Below, one piece after another: positions 21,060 to 30,871 of a stretch of DNA of 64,000 nucleotides (the stretch's first letter is position 1; every line of letters starts with the position of its first letter). The notes under the pieces were generated by a model, which did no database searches, had not been told where the DNA came from, and worked only from the letters and a program-made list of their open reading frames with translations. This DNA comes from Phymatolithon calcareum (taxonomy: Eukaryota > Rhodophyta > Florideophyceae > Hapalidiales), in contig OZ345368.1 in the NCBI GenBank assembly GCA_977006965.1, forward strand, positions 1,984,001 to 2,048,000, read 5' to 3'. The position numbers and the translations under genes were made by a program.

Positions 21060-21372
21060 GAACAAGGAGGGTCTGTTTGGGCCTTGTTGAGCAATTTGAC
21101 TCACTCCGATCTCTGTCAGAGCGAGGATGTTATTATATCAGAGACAGCATCACTGTATGCGCCTGGGACTTTAGAAAATCTCTGCGGTACATGTTTAGAG
21201 GAAAATTATAAAAAGTATCATATTCCTTTAACCGCAATCAGATTTTCCGGTTTTCTTCTATTTGCATCGTTTGCGCGTGACGCATGTAGCGCAGGAGCGT
21301 AATTCGGATAACACTATAAGCCGGCAATAGAAGAAGAAGTGAGAGCTTTTATTTAACAGTTACCAACGCTTC
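21060..21372 (-). repeat. Orphan 5' flank of the FAD oxidase gene
   Basis: 21,063-21,170 matches 52,950-53,090 (5' flank of oxidase 2), and 21,200-21,350 matches the reverse of 28,380-28,520 (5' flank of oxidase 1). It therefore joins in one stretch the two upstream regions that the surviving genes keep only in part, and is probably nearest the ancestral layout. The gene should lie to its left on the minus strand but is gone. Confidence 0.65.
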
Positions 21373-21391
21373 GGGTGCACATTGACTGGTT

Positions 21392-21667
21392 TCATCCCAG
21401 CTGCATTTCGCTTCCGCTCTTCCGAACGAAACGCTCGCCGACTTCCACGTGATCTGTCCTGTAAAGCACATGAACCGAGGGCATCTCCACGCGAACCAGT
21501 CTACCTAAGCCAGAAGGAATGGAACACTCGATTGTTCCACTGTCAAACATCCTGATGGAATCAGCCACCGAAACACTTATCTCGGTCGCATCGGCGAAAA
21601 GCTCTATATAGCGGGTGTCCGCTCGTCCGTCCGCGCCTTCATCACAAAAGAACACTGGATGCTTCAT
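21392..21667 (-). CDS. Small hypothetical protein (doubtful)
   Basis: 91 codons from ATG 21,667 with balanced composition and no low complexity (FFCDEGADGRADTRYIELF…). A stop lies seven codons upstream. No family recognised. It could be a fragment of a gene or of a transposon. Confidence 0.25.
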   Translation of the reverse strand: MKHPVFFCDEGADGRADTRYIELFADATEISVSVADSIRMFDSGTIECSIPSGLGRLVRVEMPSVHVLYRTDHVEVGERFVRKSGSEMQLG

Positions 21668-21900
21668 CCGGAAGGTTATCGTTCCTTATCCGGCGAGACG
21701 GTACAGCTCAGTTTTGGCCAGGGGTTGCGCCAATTCCATTGCTATCCATTTAATTGCAATTTTTCCCAATTCCACCCAAATTGGTTCTTCGAACTGAATT
21801 GCAATTCGAATTGGTCGCACCTAATACTCAAGATCGTAGTAGATGAGCATTGGACCAGGGGAATGTTATGGGGGGGGCGAGTAAAGCAGAATGTTTAGGG

Positions 21901-22064
21901 AATCAACGCACTCACCTCATGTTAAGTACGTGGTCTTTGTTCTAATAATACCCAGAGTACGTAGATGAATATAAGACAGAGCACATTAATCGGATGCAAG
22001 AATCAACGTACTCACCTTATGTTCAGTACGTGGTCTTTGTTCTAGTAATACCCAGAGTACGTTC
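21901..22064. repeat. Tandem pair in the hAT 5' region
   Basis: Two copies of a 62-bp unit (AATCAACGYACTCACCT… to CCCAGAGTACGT) at about 21,901-21,962 and 22,002-22,063, about 101 bp apart. Possibly transposase-binding subterminal sequence. Confidence 0.7.
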
Positions 22065-22352
22065 TGTATGCCATCAAAACATCTATGACACTTGGGTCAT
22101 GGCTACTTCTTGCTATGTTAAATAAAGACGAGATTGAGCCGTTGGACTCCAAACGGTTTCAGCAATGGGCCTATTCATGTGCTATCATCTACTCAGCTGT
22201 ATTGATCAATTTACCAGCCAGATACAGAACAACGACTTGAATGTCATTAGCTACGATTAGAGTCCAGCAGTCACGATGGTTCAATCTCAAGTATAAAAGG
22301 GATAGCACTAGATCTCTTGATTTGAAACCTATCAGCCTTCTCCGAAATTCTC

Positions 22353-24289
22353 ATGCATTCCGCTTCACTGTCGAGTCCAACCCGCCTATCAGACCTCGTT
22401 CAACGTTCCAGCACATTCTGCTCAACTAGCGATGACACTACCTTCACGGAAACCAAAGCCGAAACAAGTGTGCAGATGCTTATGAAGCTCATTCGAGAAC
22501 AAACCCGTGATATACACTCGCGTGAAGTAGGCCGAACTCGACGGAATGTGCCATTTTGCGTCTATCTCTGGTCAAAAGGTGATCAGTGTACTGAAAGAAG
22601 TGAGTTTTTCTTCGAAAAGGGTACTGGGTTCTCCAACCCGTACAATCATCTCAAGCGTTTCATTGGAGGTGGAAGCGGAGAACATTTGCTAGAGATATGC
22701 CGAGCCGTTCTTGCCGGGAAGTTGAGATCCGGGTCATTGTTCACAGTTCAATCGTCAATGGTGATGAAGCTCACGGAACGTGAAAAGGCGATGAACAGCT
22801 ATCTTCTGTTCATAATTTTCAAATCTCTACCAATTGGATTTGTAGAGGACCGCGAAGTTCGTGCAATCTCCAAGCATGACGCTGCGTTCTGCCATGATAC
22901 TTTTAAGAAGGTGCTTTTCTCGATTGTCGAGCTAGTTGAGCGCAAAATATCGGATGAGATGAAGCAGACGCGTGGGGCTCTAATGCATGACGCATGGACT
23001 CATAACGGCGTCCACTACGTCGGTTTGTTTGCGTCGTAGTGCTGCAAGTTCCAGGTTATCGTGAATGGCAATTTGGTCGAAGAAGTGGCTCCAGTTGCAC
23101 CGCTCATCGCCGTAAGCCCTATGGGTGAAGCATGGGAAGAAACTAATGATTCTGGTACTACGGCTACGTCAGAGGTTACCAAGTTCACTGCCGAAGCGTA
23201 TGTTCGATTCTTTGAAGATATTATGCACGATGTCTACAAAATCGACGTGCATGAATGGACTACTTGCCTGATAGCCAACAATTGCAGCGTTAACAAACTC
23301 ATTGCCAAACTGATGGAAATTCCGAACGTAGGCTGTGCTAGCCACAAGTTACACTTGGAAGCACGTCGTATGATTGAGAAGGACAGGACTTTATCGACCA
23401 CTATCGAGTCTGTGCATAAATTGATGAGAAACTGCCGGATGAGACTAAAAAACTGGGCCATTCTCCGCAATTTATGTAATCTTGGTCCAGTTATGAACAA
23501 TGCAACCCATGGTCTACAACGTATCTCATGCTTCAATGGTTCAATCGTATCAGAAATGCGTTAATTGCAACAGCGGATGCAGAAGATGCTGACCTAGTAA
23601 TCGATCGAAGGAGCGCGTTCAAGAATAGAGTTGCTAAGTTTGCTGACCAGCTGGGCGAGATCAACATGGTGACCATGGAGCTGCAAAAGAGAGGTCTAAC
23701 ACTATCGGATGCATGTATGGCTTTGGATGAGTTTCTTGATGGATTTGATTCTCTCCAATCCATTCCGGAATCAGCATTGTTTCAATGCCAGTTGGGTGAT
23801 TACTATATCCCTACGACTTCTCAAATCGTACAAGATGCTTCATTTGAGTCAGGAGTGGTGAAAATCCAACGTGGGGAGGCGAACAGCATGTCAGACGTTG
23901 AGAAAGAGAGGTGCAAGGGGCTATTACAAAGACGAACAGAACAAGATGCTGAGATTGATGTGCACGAACCGATGAGTATGGCCGACAGACTAAAGAAATG
24001 GAAGAAGAACACCGGAAGCGCGGGATCGAATGAATATATTAACACCCAATTTATACTGGGGTCCGTTGCTGAGGTGGAGCGAATTTGGTCTGTGGCGAAC
24101 TATATTCTACTATACCATAGGAAGGGAACATCTCCTATTGTCTTTGTGGCGAAGCTTTTTCTGAAAGTCAACCGCACCTACTGGGATGAGCAAACCGTGA
24201 AGCAGGTTATGTCTATGGTTGTCAACCAACGTGCCGAGAGGGCTATCGAAGAAGATGAAGATTACATGCAGCTAGGTACACTTGCTTGA
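22353..24289 (+). pseudogene. hAT transposase, one stop and one frameshift
   Basis: Three adjacent frames read as one protein of about 640 residues. An in-frame TAG at 23,037 interrupts VGLFAS-CCKFQV, and a shift near 23,520 moves to the last frame. The C-terminal end has the hAT dimerisation signature: TQFILGSVAEVERIWSVA, then R-K-x-TSPIVFVAKLFLKVN-x-x-YWDE. An N-terminal Cys/His region (FCVYLWSKGDQC…H) could be the remnant of a BED-like finger. Confidence 0.8.
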
Positions 24290-24411
24290 ATAAAATATTG
24301 ATGTCTATATTGTGGGAAGCGTGCAAATTGCAATGCGAATTGCTGCAAACAAAACTGAGCAATTAAATTGATAAATTTCACCCGGGACTGCAATCGCAAA
24401 CAATAGAATTG

Positions 24412-24466
24412 TTGAGGGCTTCTAAAATAAAAACCTACAATTTTCCCCGCCCCCCAAGAAACGAGC
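24412..24466 (+). mobile_element. LINE-A 3' tail remnant
   Basis: TTGAGGGCTTCTAAAATAAAAACC, then ACAATTTTCCCC and more C directly abutting the hAT right end. Only the terminal box survives. Confidence 0.6.
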
Positions 24467-25950
24467 ACTGCAAAGTTCCACTCCTGTTCCATCTTGGGAG
24501 AGCGACGTGGTCCAGTAGGGACGTCCCGAGCATGCAGTAGTGGTCCGTTTTCAGCTTCGGTCTCTGTCTGAAGTAGGCCGTTTGTCGTTTCTGCTCCGCG
24601 CTAATGCTAATACAGGCCGAAGGGCATACAAGGATGCTTTTAGATCATGCACTTTCGAGTCGCTTTTCACAACAAAAGTACGACCATGACCACGTTTAGT
24701 GGCATCTAAGAGGAAAGCTCATCCATTTTAGTCGTACCTAAAAATTCCAATTGACATTCACTGCGAAACAAATTGCTGCTGCAATAGGCAGTATTCTGAC
24801 CAAAAAAATGGAGCTCGCACGAAGGGTGCTTCCAACTGAAGGGCACACAAGGATACTTTTAGATATTTTTTTAAAATCAAAGTTTATTTTTAAAAAAGCC
24901 CCACAGACTTCCGAAGATATGAGCAAGGTTTTCTCAGTTGCTACATACCTTTTTGTAGCTCACGATAACGCACCACAGAGAGGCGGGCGGAAAAACTTAG
25001 GTTTCAGATAATCCCATCTAAGTTGCCGAACTTTTGTATGTTCGACGTGGACGACCCCCCGTAGCGAGGCGTCATTTTGTGTTCTTTTGTGTCACATTTT
25101 GCTGCTCGGTGACCAGTGCACCGAGCTCGTTTAACAGCTGATCCGTCACATATCCACATGCGCATGGTGAGCAGCATGATACTCGCTTAAGTCCCTTTCG
25201 ACTAAGGGAGTTGAAATCGTCGCTACAGACGATCTTGCGGGAGCAGCATACCGCTGGTGTTTTTGGTATTTTCTTGAGACCGAATTCTTGCTCGGTGTTT
25301 CAGGACTTCTCCACTTCTGGGGCCGTGCTCGTTTCTCGGCAAATTGCTTTTAGATAATGCATTTTTGGGTCGCCTTTCACACCAAAGTATGGTCATGATC
25401 ACATTACTGGCTTCTGCGACGAAAGCACATCAATATAGTCTTCCCAAGAAACCAAATTGACATTCACTGCGAAACAAATCCAATAGGCAGTATTCTGGCC
25501 AGCAATGGAAATCGCATGAAGGCCGATTCCTTGGAGCGGCTTCTGGCTGCGCAAAGTGCTCGCTGCTTTTTCCTCGAGTCGATTCTTTAGTACGTTCTAA
25601 GCACGATTAACTTTTTGTCGCCTTGACACGACCTCGATTTCAAGACATGAACATACTGATACCCGGTGAACCACGGGATTTTAATTCAGTTTGAATGTGC
25701 CACCCTAGGACATTTTTGCTTCTGGTGCGATGAAAACCTGCATTGCTCTGTCCAGTGCTCTGGAAACGGTATTGGACTTTATGGAAGTGCCGGATGGCAC
25801 TGGAAACTCGCCGCTAAGTCTCAGGAGGGCTGAATTAAAGAGGACTATATCGACACCGCTGTATCAAAGAAAAACATCGAGTTATTAACCGCGGCCTGGA
25901 AGTCGCTGGCAAAATATATCTACGAAAATCAGAACGCTAGGTCAACTAGC
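24467..25950. other. Gene-free stretch with a local duplicated pair and a LINE-C tail
   Basis: About 24,630-24,830 and 25,340-25,530 are diverged copies of one sequence (both contain CATTCACTGCGAAACAAAT and GGCAGTATTCTG). Between them, 24,866-25,010 is a minus-strand LINE-C 3' end. No gene recognised. Confidence 0.6.
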
Positions 25951-26457
25951 AGCAATGGTAGCAATTGACGTAGTTTTCTGAACGTCCTACGATCGCCGAT
26001 ATGTCCACTGATTTCACCGGAGCGTCCCATTCTTGTCCTAGTCCACTAGCTCTAGCTCAAAATCAGAATAGTTATAAGAGAAATGCTAGCATGCCTACTT
26101 CCGAACTGAAATAAGGATGAGGAAGATTGATGCATTCTCATATTGGTTGAGGCAAGGACGACCTTGTGTGACACAAGTTGTGTCCGATGCAGTAAAACGA
26201 AACAATCTTCTCGCGGCGCAAAATGACAACGTCTTTGCAACTTTTCCACAAATTACAGCCCTTGTCCTTTGTACTGAAAGTTTCACATTGCACGTGCAGG
26301 GAAAAATGTCAAGGATATTGCTCTTATCTTACTGTATTTTTCCCGATTAGCCGCAGAATAACGTTTTAGGCCATCGATAAGCAATTCTTGAATTCCTTCT
26401 TCTGCAATTGACACGAACGTAGTTGCTCAACTTTACTGAAAGGCCCAACTTTAAGAA
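25951..26457 (+). repeat. R4 repeat, about 0.5 kb
   Basis: Shared with 53,854-54,345 (same orientation) and 27,329-28,095 (inverted). Starts AGCAATGGTAGCAATTGACG and ends near GGCCCAACTTTAAGAA. No coding capacity and no convincing terminal inverted repeat; the class is unknown. Confidence 0.65.
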
Positions 26458-27290
26458 GAAGAAGAAAGGTAGATTTTTATTTAAAAGTTACCAACGCATC
26501 TGCTGACGCTTGGGGTAACTTTCCTAGGGCCAAGAGGTTTTGGCTAGATTCTGTCTATGGAGGAGTTTCTTTTCTTGTTGGTGTACCACGATTCAGGGGA
26601 CTACAAAAACCCACCTCTGGTCTCCTTCGGGACCTCGAGGGGGAAAATTACTACCCTGTCCTGTGACACGCTGTGATTTCAAGTTGCGGACCGTCCTTAC
26701 TTGTCCACAGCCTGAAACATGGTTAGGAGCTCGTCGAGTGCTCGCTTAGTCCAGGCGCTGTCCTCTTTGGAGAGTCCGTCTTTTGCTAGTCCATTTATCA
26801 CGCCTTCGATGGCATCTTTCCCACATTGGCCGATGAGTTCGATAAGGGTGGAGGTTCTCATGGGAGGGAAGATTCTAAATGACCATTTGATGGCAAATGT
26901 TCTACGTCTTCTTGAATTGAAAAGAAGGTGCGGGGGTAACGACACTTTCGCGTGCGGTATAGGTCGTTTCTTCGACTTTCCCACATCCTTTGCGGCCTCC
27001 AGTATCTTGCTTCTTTGGTATTTCTTGATGTTTGTCGTATCCGTCGTTTCGTTTCCAGCTTCGCACAGGAAGCCATTCTCTCTCCCGTGGACAATATCTC
27101 TCTCTGCTTCTAGACGTTCCTTGTTCACGATCTCTGTTGTTGGACCAGATATCAGCTCATCGCGTCTTCCTATCAATCTCTGCACAAAGCGTCTTGCAAG
27201 GACGTCTCTTCTTCCCTTAGGTTGGAGGATGCGACACATGGCCCTACACCTGTCCAAGCTTTTTTTCCTGGTTTCGTGAGGAATTGCCCG
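26458..27290 (-). mobile_element. LINE-D 3' half, 5'-truncated
   Basis: The 3' UTR is 26,458-26,696, ending GCGTTGGTAACTTTTAAATAAAAATCTACC followed by CTT repeats; coding sequence lies upstream. The terminal stem AAAGTTRCC/GGTAACTTT is clear. Shorter copies of the same tail are at 32,988, 42,840 and 56,114. Confidence 0.75.
26697..27257 (-). pseudogene. LINE-D ORF2 C-terminal domain
   Basis: 186 codons: RDVLARRFVQRLIGRRDE, a helical linker, then RRRTFAIKWSFRIFPP, equivalent to RQLGVKWFFGRFP of LINE-A, and terminal helices to the stop. No RT motifs remain because of 5' truncation. Shows that LINE-A and LINE-D share the C-terminal domain despite low identity. Confidence 0.7.
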
Positions 27291-27328
27291 ATGAACATAG
27301 ATTCAACCTTCCTGACTTCCGAAGCCAC

Positions 27329-28095
27329 CAATTGCAGAAGAAGGAATTCAAGAACTGCTCATCGATGGCCTGAAACGTTGTTCTGCGGCTTATCCTCGAA
27401 AAGACAGTAAGACAAGCGCAATATCCTTGGCCTTTTCCCCTGAACGTGCAATGCGAAACATTCAGTACAAAGGATCAAGGCTGTAATTCGTGGAAAAGTT
27501 GCAAGACGTTGTCATTTTGCGCCGCGAGAAGGTTATTTCGTTTCACTGCATCGGACACAACTTGTGTCACACAAGGTCGTCCTTGCCTCAACCAATATTA
27601 TGATGTATCAATCTTCCTCATCTTTATTTCAGTTCGTGAGTAGGGGGGAGGGAATTGTAAGTTTTTTTAGAAGCCTTCAACGCCAATAGTTCCGACATCA
27701 GAGCAGCTTCCCGTCTGCTATTCTCCCCTTCCGATAAAGTTTCCTCATACAATCATCTCTTCGGTCATTAAAATCTCTAACTCCAATAATTTGTTCATTG
27801 CCTGCATCGTTTCCTCCTCAGCTGTCGCGGTTAGTCTTGGTCTCGTGAAGTTTTGTTGCAGTGTGTCCAGGATCTTCTCCGCCAGCTCCCCAAAGTTCTC
27901 TTCGTAGGACTTGGGTGCGCGCGGGGGAAAGCGTCAACTATGTTCGCGAGTAGGCATGCTGGCATTTTTCTTATATCTTTTCTAATTTTGAGCAAAAGCT
28001 CGTAGATCAGTACAAGAATGGCACACTCCGGTGAAATCAGTGGACATATCGGCGATGGTAAGACATTCAGAAAACTACGCCAATTGCTAGGAATT
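27329..28095 (-). repeat. R4 repeat, inverted copy split by a LINE-A fragment
   Basis: Reverse complement of 25,951-26,457. Interrupted at 27,645-27,941, with the target duplication GTTCGYGAGTAGG on both sides. Confidence 0.65.
27645..27941 (-). mobile_element. LINE-A 3' fragment in R4
   Basis: 3' end at the left (G-run, AATTGTAAG, TTTTTTTAGAAGCC), truncated within the ORF2 C-terminus (GRFP codons near 27,930). 13-base target duplication at 27,632-27,644 and 27,942-27,954 with one difference. Confidence 0.8.
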
Positions 28096-28132
28096 GACAT
28101 AACGTTCTGAATTTCATATATCTATTTCCAGC

Positions 28133-28300
28133 ACCCACAATCCCGTAGAGGACTGAGATAGGACTACTTTGAGTCCTGAGTTTTCCCGTCCGCCATACTG
28201 GTGGACGTTTCGTGAGCTGCAAAGGAGGGTAGCATCAGAGGAAGCCTTGCCCATATCTTCGAAAGTCTGTGCGGCTTTTAAATAAACTTGAAAGGAAAAA
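28133..28300 (+). mobile_element. LINE-C 3' tail (168 bp)
   Basis: Only the 3' UTR, ending GGCTTTTAAATAAACTTG and an A-rich tail. Exact 13-bp target duplication ATCTATTTCCAGC at 28,120-28,132 and 28,301-28,313. The related site at 53,795-53,815 is empty. Confidence 0.85.
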
Positions 28301-28440
28301 ATCTATTTCCAGCTTAGAGACGCGTTTGTAACTGTTAAATATGAACTCTCACTTCTTCTTCTTCTATTGGCGACTTATCGTATGAGCAGAATTGGGCACG
28401 TGCGCTATATGCGTCACGCGCAAGCGATACAAATAGAAAA

Positions 28441-28480
28441 AAACCCTAAAATCAGATGATGTCATCTGATTTTAGGGTTT
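28441..28480. repeat. Perfect palindrome, 19-bp arms
   Basis: AAACCCTAAAATCAGATGA, two bases TG, then the exact reverse complement. The related sequence at 21,240 has no palindrome here. Its ends contain one unit of a plant-type telomere repeat (CCCTAAA), probably by chance. Confidence 0.95.
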
Positions 28481-28626
28481 CCGTCAACAGTTAAAGGAAT
28501 ATGATTCCTTGACTTTATAACTTTCCGCTAAGCATTGTGAGGCTTTGATTCGGAAAAGGGCGTTCGTGAATCGAACATTTGTCCAAACATACCATTCTTG
28601 TTAGCGAGTCACCGACAAGGAGCAGG

Positions 28627-30078
28627 ATGAACTATGGCGCTATACCACGCGCCCCTGCACCAGGAGTGCGTGTGCAGAATTGGATGGGTGCGGTCACCTA
28701 CTATGCGCATTCCGTCGAGAAAATCCGTACCGTAGAAGATCTTCAACGCATCGTTTGTGACCCTGTCCGTTATCCCTCTCCAGTGCGCCCTAAGGGCTCT
28801 CACCACTCTAAGACGGGTTGCATAGAGGCCGAAGGGGGAACGGTGTGCGATCTTTCCGGCTTCAACAAGATTCTGAACATCGATCGTGAGAACCTCACAA
28901 TCACCATGCAAGCCGGCGTGATACTCATCGACGCCGCAAAAGAGCTCGAAAAAGCGGGGCTTCAGTTTTACATTAACCTCGAACTTGGCAATCTTACAAT
29001 GGGAGCGGGCGCCACGTCGGCCACAAAGGACGCCTCGTATTTCAACAACGGCGAGTGGGAACTGGGTATTTTCAGCTCGTATTGCATCGGGATGAAGACT
29101 GTGCAGCCCGACGGATCGCTGCTTGAGGTGACGGAGGACAGCGATGCAGAGTTGCTCGCGGCTATGCGTACGGGGTACGGTATGTTGGGGATTGCGTACG
29201 AGGTCACCTTTCGCGTGAAGGAAATTTCCGCCATAGCCATGGAACACGAGTCATTCTCAGTGGATGAGTTTGCCGATCGTCTCGACGAACTGGTTGCGCG
29301 AAACAAGTCCATGATGATGTATTTTTACCCCTTTCTCGATCGTGTCGTTGTGGAGTGGCGCTACGACTCTAAGAAGCCCCTACGACCGGGCTCTCGCGCT
29401 TGGGCGATTCGAAATTTTACATGGAGCAAGTTATGGCCGTTCATGGCGAGCGTGTTCTTTTATATACCCTTTCGTTTTCTACGTCATTGGATTACCAATG
29501 CACTCAATCTCCTCACGGGATGGTTTCAGACGCGGATAATGCGCGACGATGATTCCAGTCCGGCCGACCAGATTATCCGCTATGGGGAGGTTGGCGGTTT
29601 TGCGTCGTTTACGTTCTCCATATGGGGGTTTCCGCGTCACGAATTTCCGCAGACGTTGCGCAAATATTACGCCTTCTGTAAGAAGTACTATCGTGAAAAT
29701 GGATACCGGTGCGATTTACTCAACGTTGGATACCATCTTGCTCAGGATCGCTCATCGTTGTTCTCGTACGCGCGCGATTGGCCGGTACTTACGCTGGACC
29801 CGGTCTCGACGGGACGGACCGGATGGGAGGGATTTCTGTACGCGTACAATGAGTTTTGCGTGCAGCATAATGGCCGACCGCTGTTTAATCAGACTCCCAG
29901 TCTCACTCCGCTGCAAGCTATGAAATCGTTTGGCCCTGAAATTGCAAAATTTAAGACTATTCGCGCACGTGTAGACCCTGGCGATCGTTTTATGAACAAT
30001 TACTTTAGATACATCTTCTCGGAGGTGAAGGCGGAGGCCGAGGATGAGAGGACTCAAGGCCAGGATCTGAATGAATGA
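28627..30078 (+). CDS. FAD-linked oxidase 1, sugar-lactone-oxidase-like (VAO family)
   Basis: 483 residues from ATG 28,627; the frame extends upstream without another ATG. The FAD-binding domain (about residues 20-200) has the VAO layout: PVRPKGSHHS, where the family carries the FAD-linking His; LTITMQAGVILIDAAKELE; and LTMGAGATSATKDASY. A hydrophobic stretch (LWPFMASVFFYIPF) lies near residue 275. The C-terminus (HNGRPLF… ARVDPGDRFMNNYFRYIF) matches the end of gulono-/arabinono-lactone oxidases, so an aldonolactone or sugar-alcohol substrate is likely; substrate not determinable. A TATA-like TTTATAA lies near 28,514. Nearly identical to the gene at 51,485. Confidence 0.85.
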   Translation: MNYGAIPRAPAPGVRVQNWMGAVTYYAHSVEKIRTVEDLQRIVCDPVRYPSPVRPKGSHHSKTGCIEAEGGTVCDLSGFNKILNIDRENLTITMQAGVILIDAAKELEKAGLQFYINLELGNLTMGAGATSATKDASYFNNGEWELGIFSSYCIGMKTVQPDGSLLEVTEDSDAELLAAMRTGYGMLGIAYEVTFRVKEISAIAMEHESFSVDEFADRLDELVARNKSMMMYFYPFLDRVVVEWRYDSKKPLRPGSRAWAIRNFTWSKLWPFMASVFFYIPFRFLRHWITNALNLLTGWFQTRIMRDDDSSPADQIIRYGEVGGFASFTFSIWGFPRHEFPQTLRKYYAFCKKYYRENGYRCDLLNVGYHLAQDRSSLFSYARDWPVLTLDPVSTGRTGWEGFLYAYNEFCVQHNGRPLFNQTPSLTPLQAMKSFGPEIAKFKTIRARVDPGDRFMNNYFRYIFSEVKAEAEDERTQGQDLNE

Positions 30079-30229
30079 AGCCCCTTTGAAACGTCTTTCT
30101 CTGTTAGCATTGTCTCATTCAGTCAACGTTTCGGACGAAATAAAGCAAACACAAGCTCTTCGTTTCTACCAACGTGCCTTCTGAATGTTGAACTTATACT
30201 AATCCCCAATATCCAACACAAACGTTCTC

Positions 30230-30345
30230 ACAAGGACATACTGCCGGGTTTGAACCCGGAGCGATTCAGATTCTGCACCTTCCAAACAAGACACCGTTCT
30301 GTGCTTTCAGTGGCTGCCATATCAAATCCATTGTGAGAACGATAT
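30230..30345. other. Structured 3' flank with inverted repeat and B-box-like motif
   Basis: CGTTCTCACA (near 30,220) pairs with TGTGAGAACG (near 30,342), enclosing about 110 bases. On the minus strand these include GGGTTCAAACCC, like a tRNA T-arm or pol III B box. A cloverleaf could not be folded. Present in both arms, with arm 2 slightly altered. Possibly a tRNA-derived SINE relic. Confidence 0.35.
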
Positions 30346-30372
30346 CACTTCGAATTCGAAGTCATTGTTGCA

Positions 30373-30410
30373 GACGAAGGATTGCAATTCCCGAATTGCA
30401 ATTCTTCGTC
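30373..30410. repeat. Hairpin, 18-bp arms, kept in both arms
   Basis: GACGAAGGATTGCAATTC, two bases, then its complement with one difference. The counterpart in arm 2 is 51,138-51,175 with different substitutions. Confidence 0.85.
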
Positions 30411-30503
30411 AGCAAGGATGTATAAAATCAACTTCTGTAGGAATGGAAAACCAAACAATATCCTCCCAAGCAGGCGAAATATAATTGGTGCGGACTGTCT
30501 GTA

Positions 30504-30835
30504 GGCCTCGTTGAAGAGCACACCCCCTGATGTTAAGAGCCCCCAGAAGTTGTCCCCCGAGAGGGCTTCCCTTTATTAGCCCCCCGGAAGTTATGCGAGC
30601 GCGCCGAGAAGACCTCCGACTGCGGAGGTTTGCCCTACTCGGCAATTTTTACTGCGAAGAAGAAGAACGTAGCAAGTGATGGATACTAGAGTTGGAGATG
30701 ATGGAGATGAGTGCACCAATTGTGATTTGGGAACATAATTGTTACACAGGGTAGTTACTGAGACCCAAGCTGCTCTGTTGTTGGTGAATACCGGCGTTGA
30801 GGGCTTGTAAAATAAAAACATACAATTTCCCCCCT
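30504..30835 (+). mobile_element. R2 SINE insertion, 5'-truncated
   Basis: 332 bp ending in the LINE-A-like tail GTTGAGGGCTTGTAAAATAAA…TTTCCCCCCT. Arm 2 has the empty site at 51,046-51,048. Short target duplication (GTA, or CTGTA if one later change in arm 2 is allowed) at 30,501-30,503 and 30,836-30,838. Confidence 0.85.
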
Positions 30836-30838
30836 GTA

Positions 30839-30871
30839 ATGTTAAAGACCTCTGTCAGAGGTCTTTAACAT
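30839..30871. repeat. Perfect hairpin, 16-bp arms
   Basis: ATGTTAAAGACCTCTG, T, then the exact complement. The arm 2 counterpart (51,013-51,045) has two mismatches, so pairing was either lost there or corrected here. Confidence 0.9.

Larger units (their letters stand above)
3965..21350 (+). repeat. Copy L of the FAD-oxidase segment, gene missing, filled by transposons
   Basis: Both ends match the inverted arms. 3965-4782 plus 14,027-14,212 align with 50,060-51,000 (repeat R1 and flank). 21,060-21,350 aligns partly with the 5' flank of the oxidase at 52,940-53,100 and partly with 28,380-28,530. The oxidase itself, which should lie between, is absent; the gap holds an R2 SINE and a LINE-A. The simplest reading is a third, gene-less copy in the orientation of arm 2. 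Confidence 0.65.
21731..24411 (+). mobile_element. hAT-type DNA transposon, decayed
   Basis: Encodes a hAT transposase on the plus strand. Possible terminal inverted repeats of about 11 bp: CAATTCCATTG at 21,731 and the complement of CAATAGAATTG at 24,401-24,411, both in AATTG-rich subterminal DNA. No clear 8-bp target duplication was found, so the ends are tentative. Confidence 0.6.

Noticed and set aside
21731-24411. 8-bp target duplication for the hAT element
   Set aside because: The flanks GGTTGCGC and TTGAGGGC do not match, so the ends are given only as tentative.
24630-25530. LTR pair (repeated about 200 bp)
   Set aside because: The two copies are diverged and close together, with no TG…CA ends and no retroelement genes between them.
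28441-28480. Interstitial telomere (AAACCCTAAA)
   Set aside because: Only one repeat unit on each side of a palindrome, no tandem array; chance is the simpler explanation.
28627-30078. DHCR24/DWF1 sterol reductase
   Set aside because: Shares only the general FAD-binding fold; the HNGRP… DPGDRFMNNYF C-terminus fits the sugar-lactone-oxidase branch, and the N-terminal membrane segment typical of DHCR24 is absent.
30230-30345. A tRNA gene on the minus strand (GGGTTCAAACCC)
   Set aside because: The T-arm pairs only as a simple 6-base-loop hairpin, and no acceptor or anticodon stem fits at the required spacing. Kept only as a tRNA-like relic.
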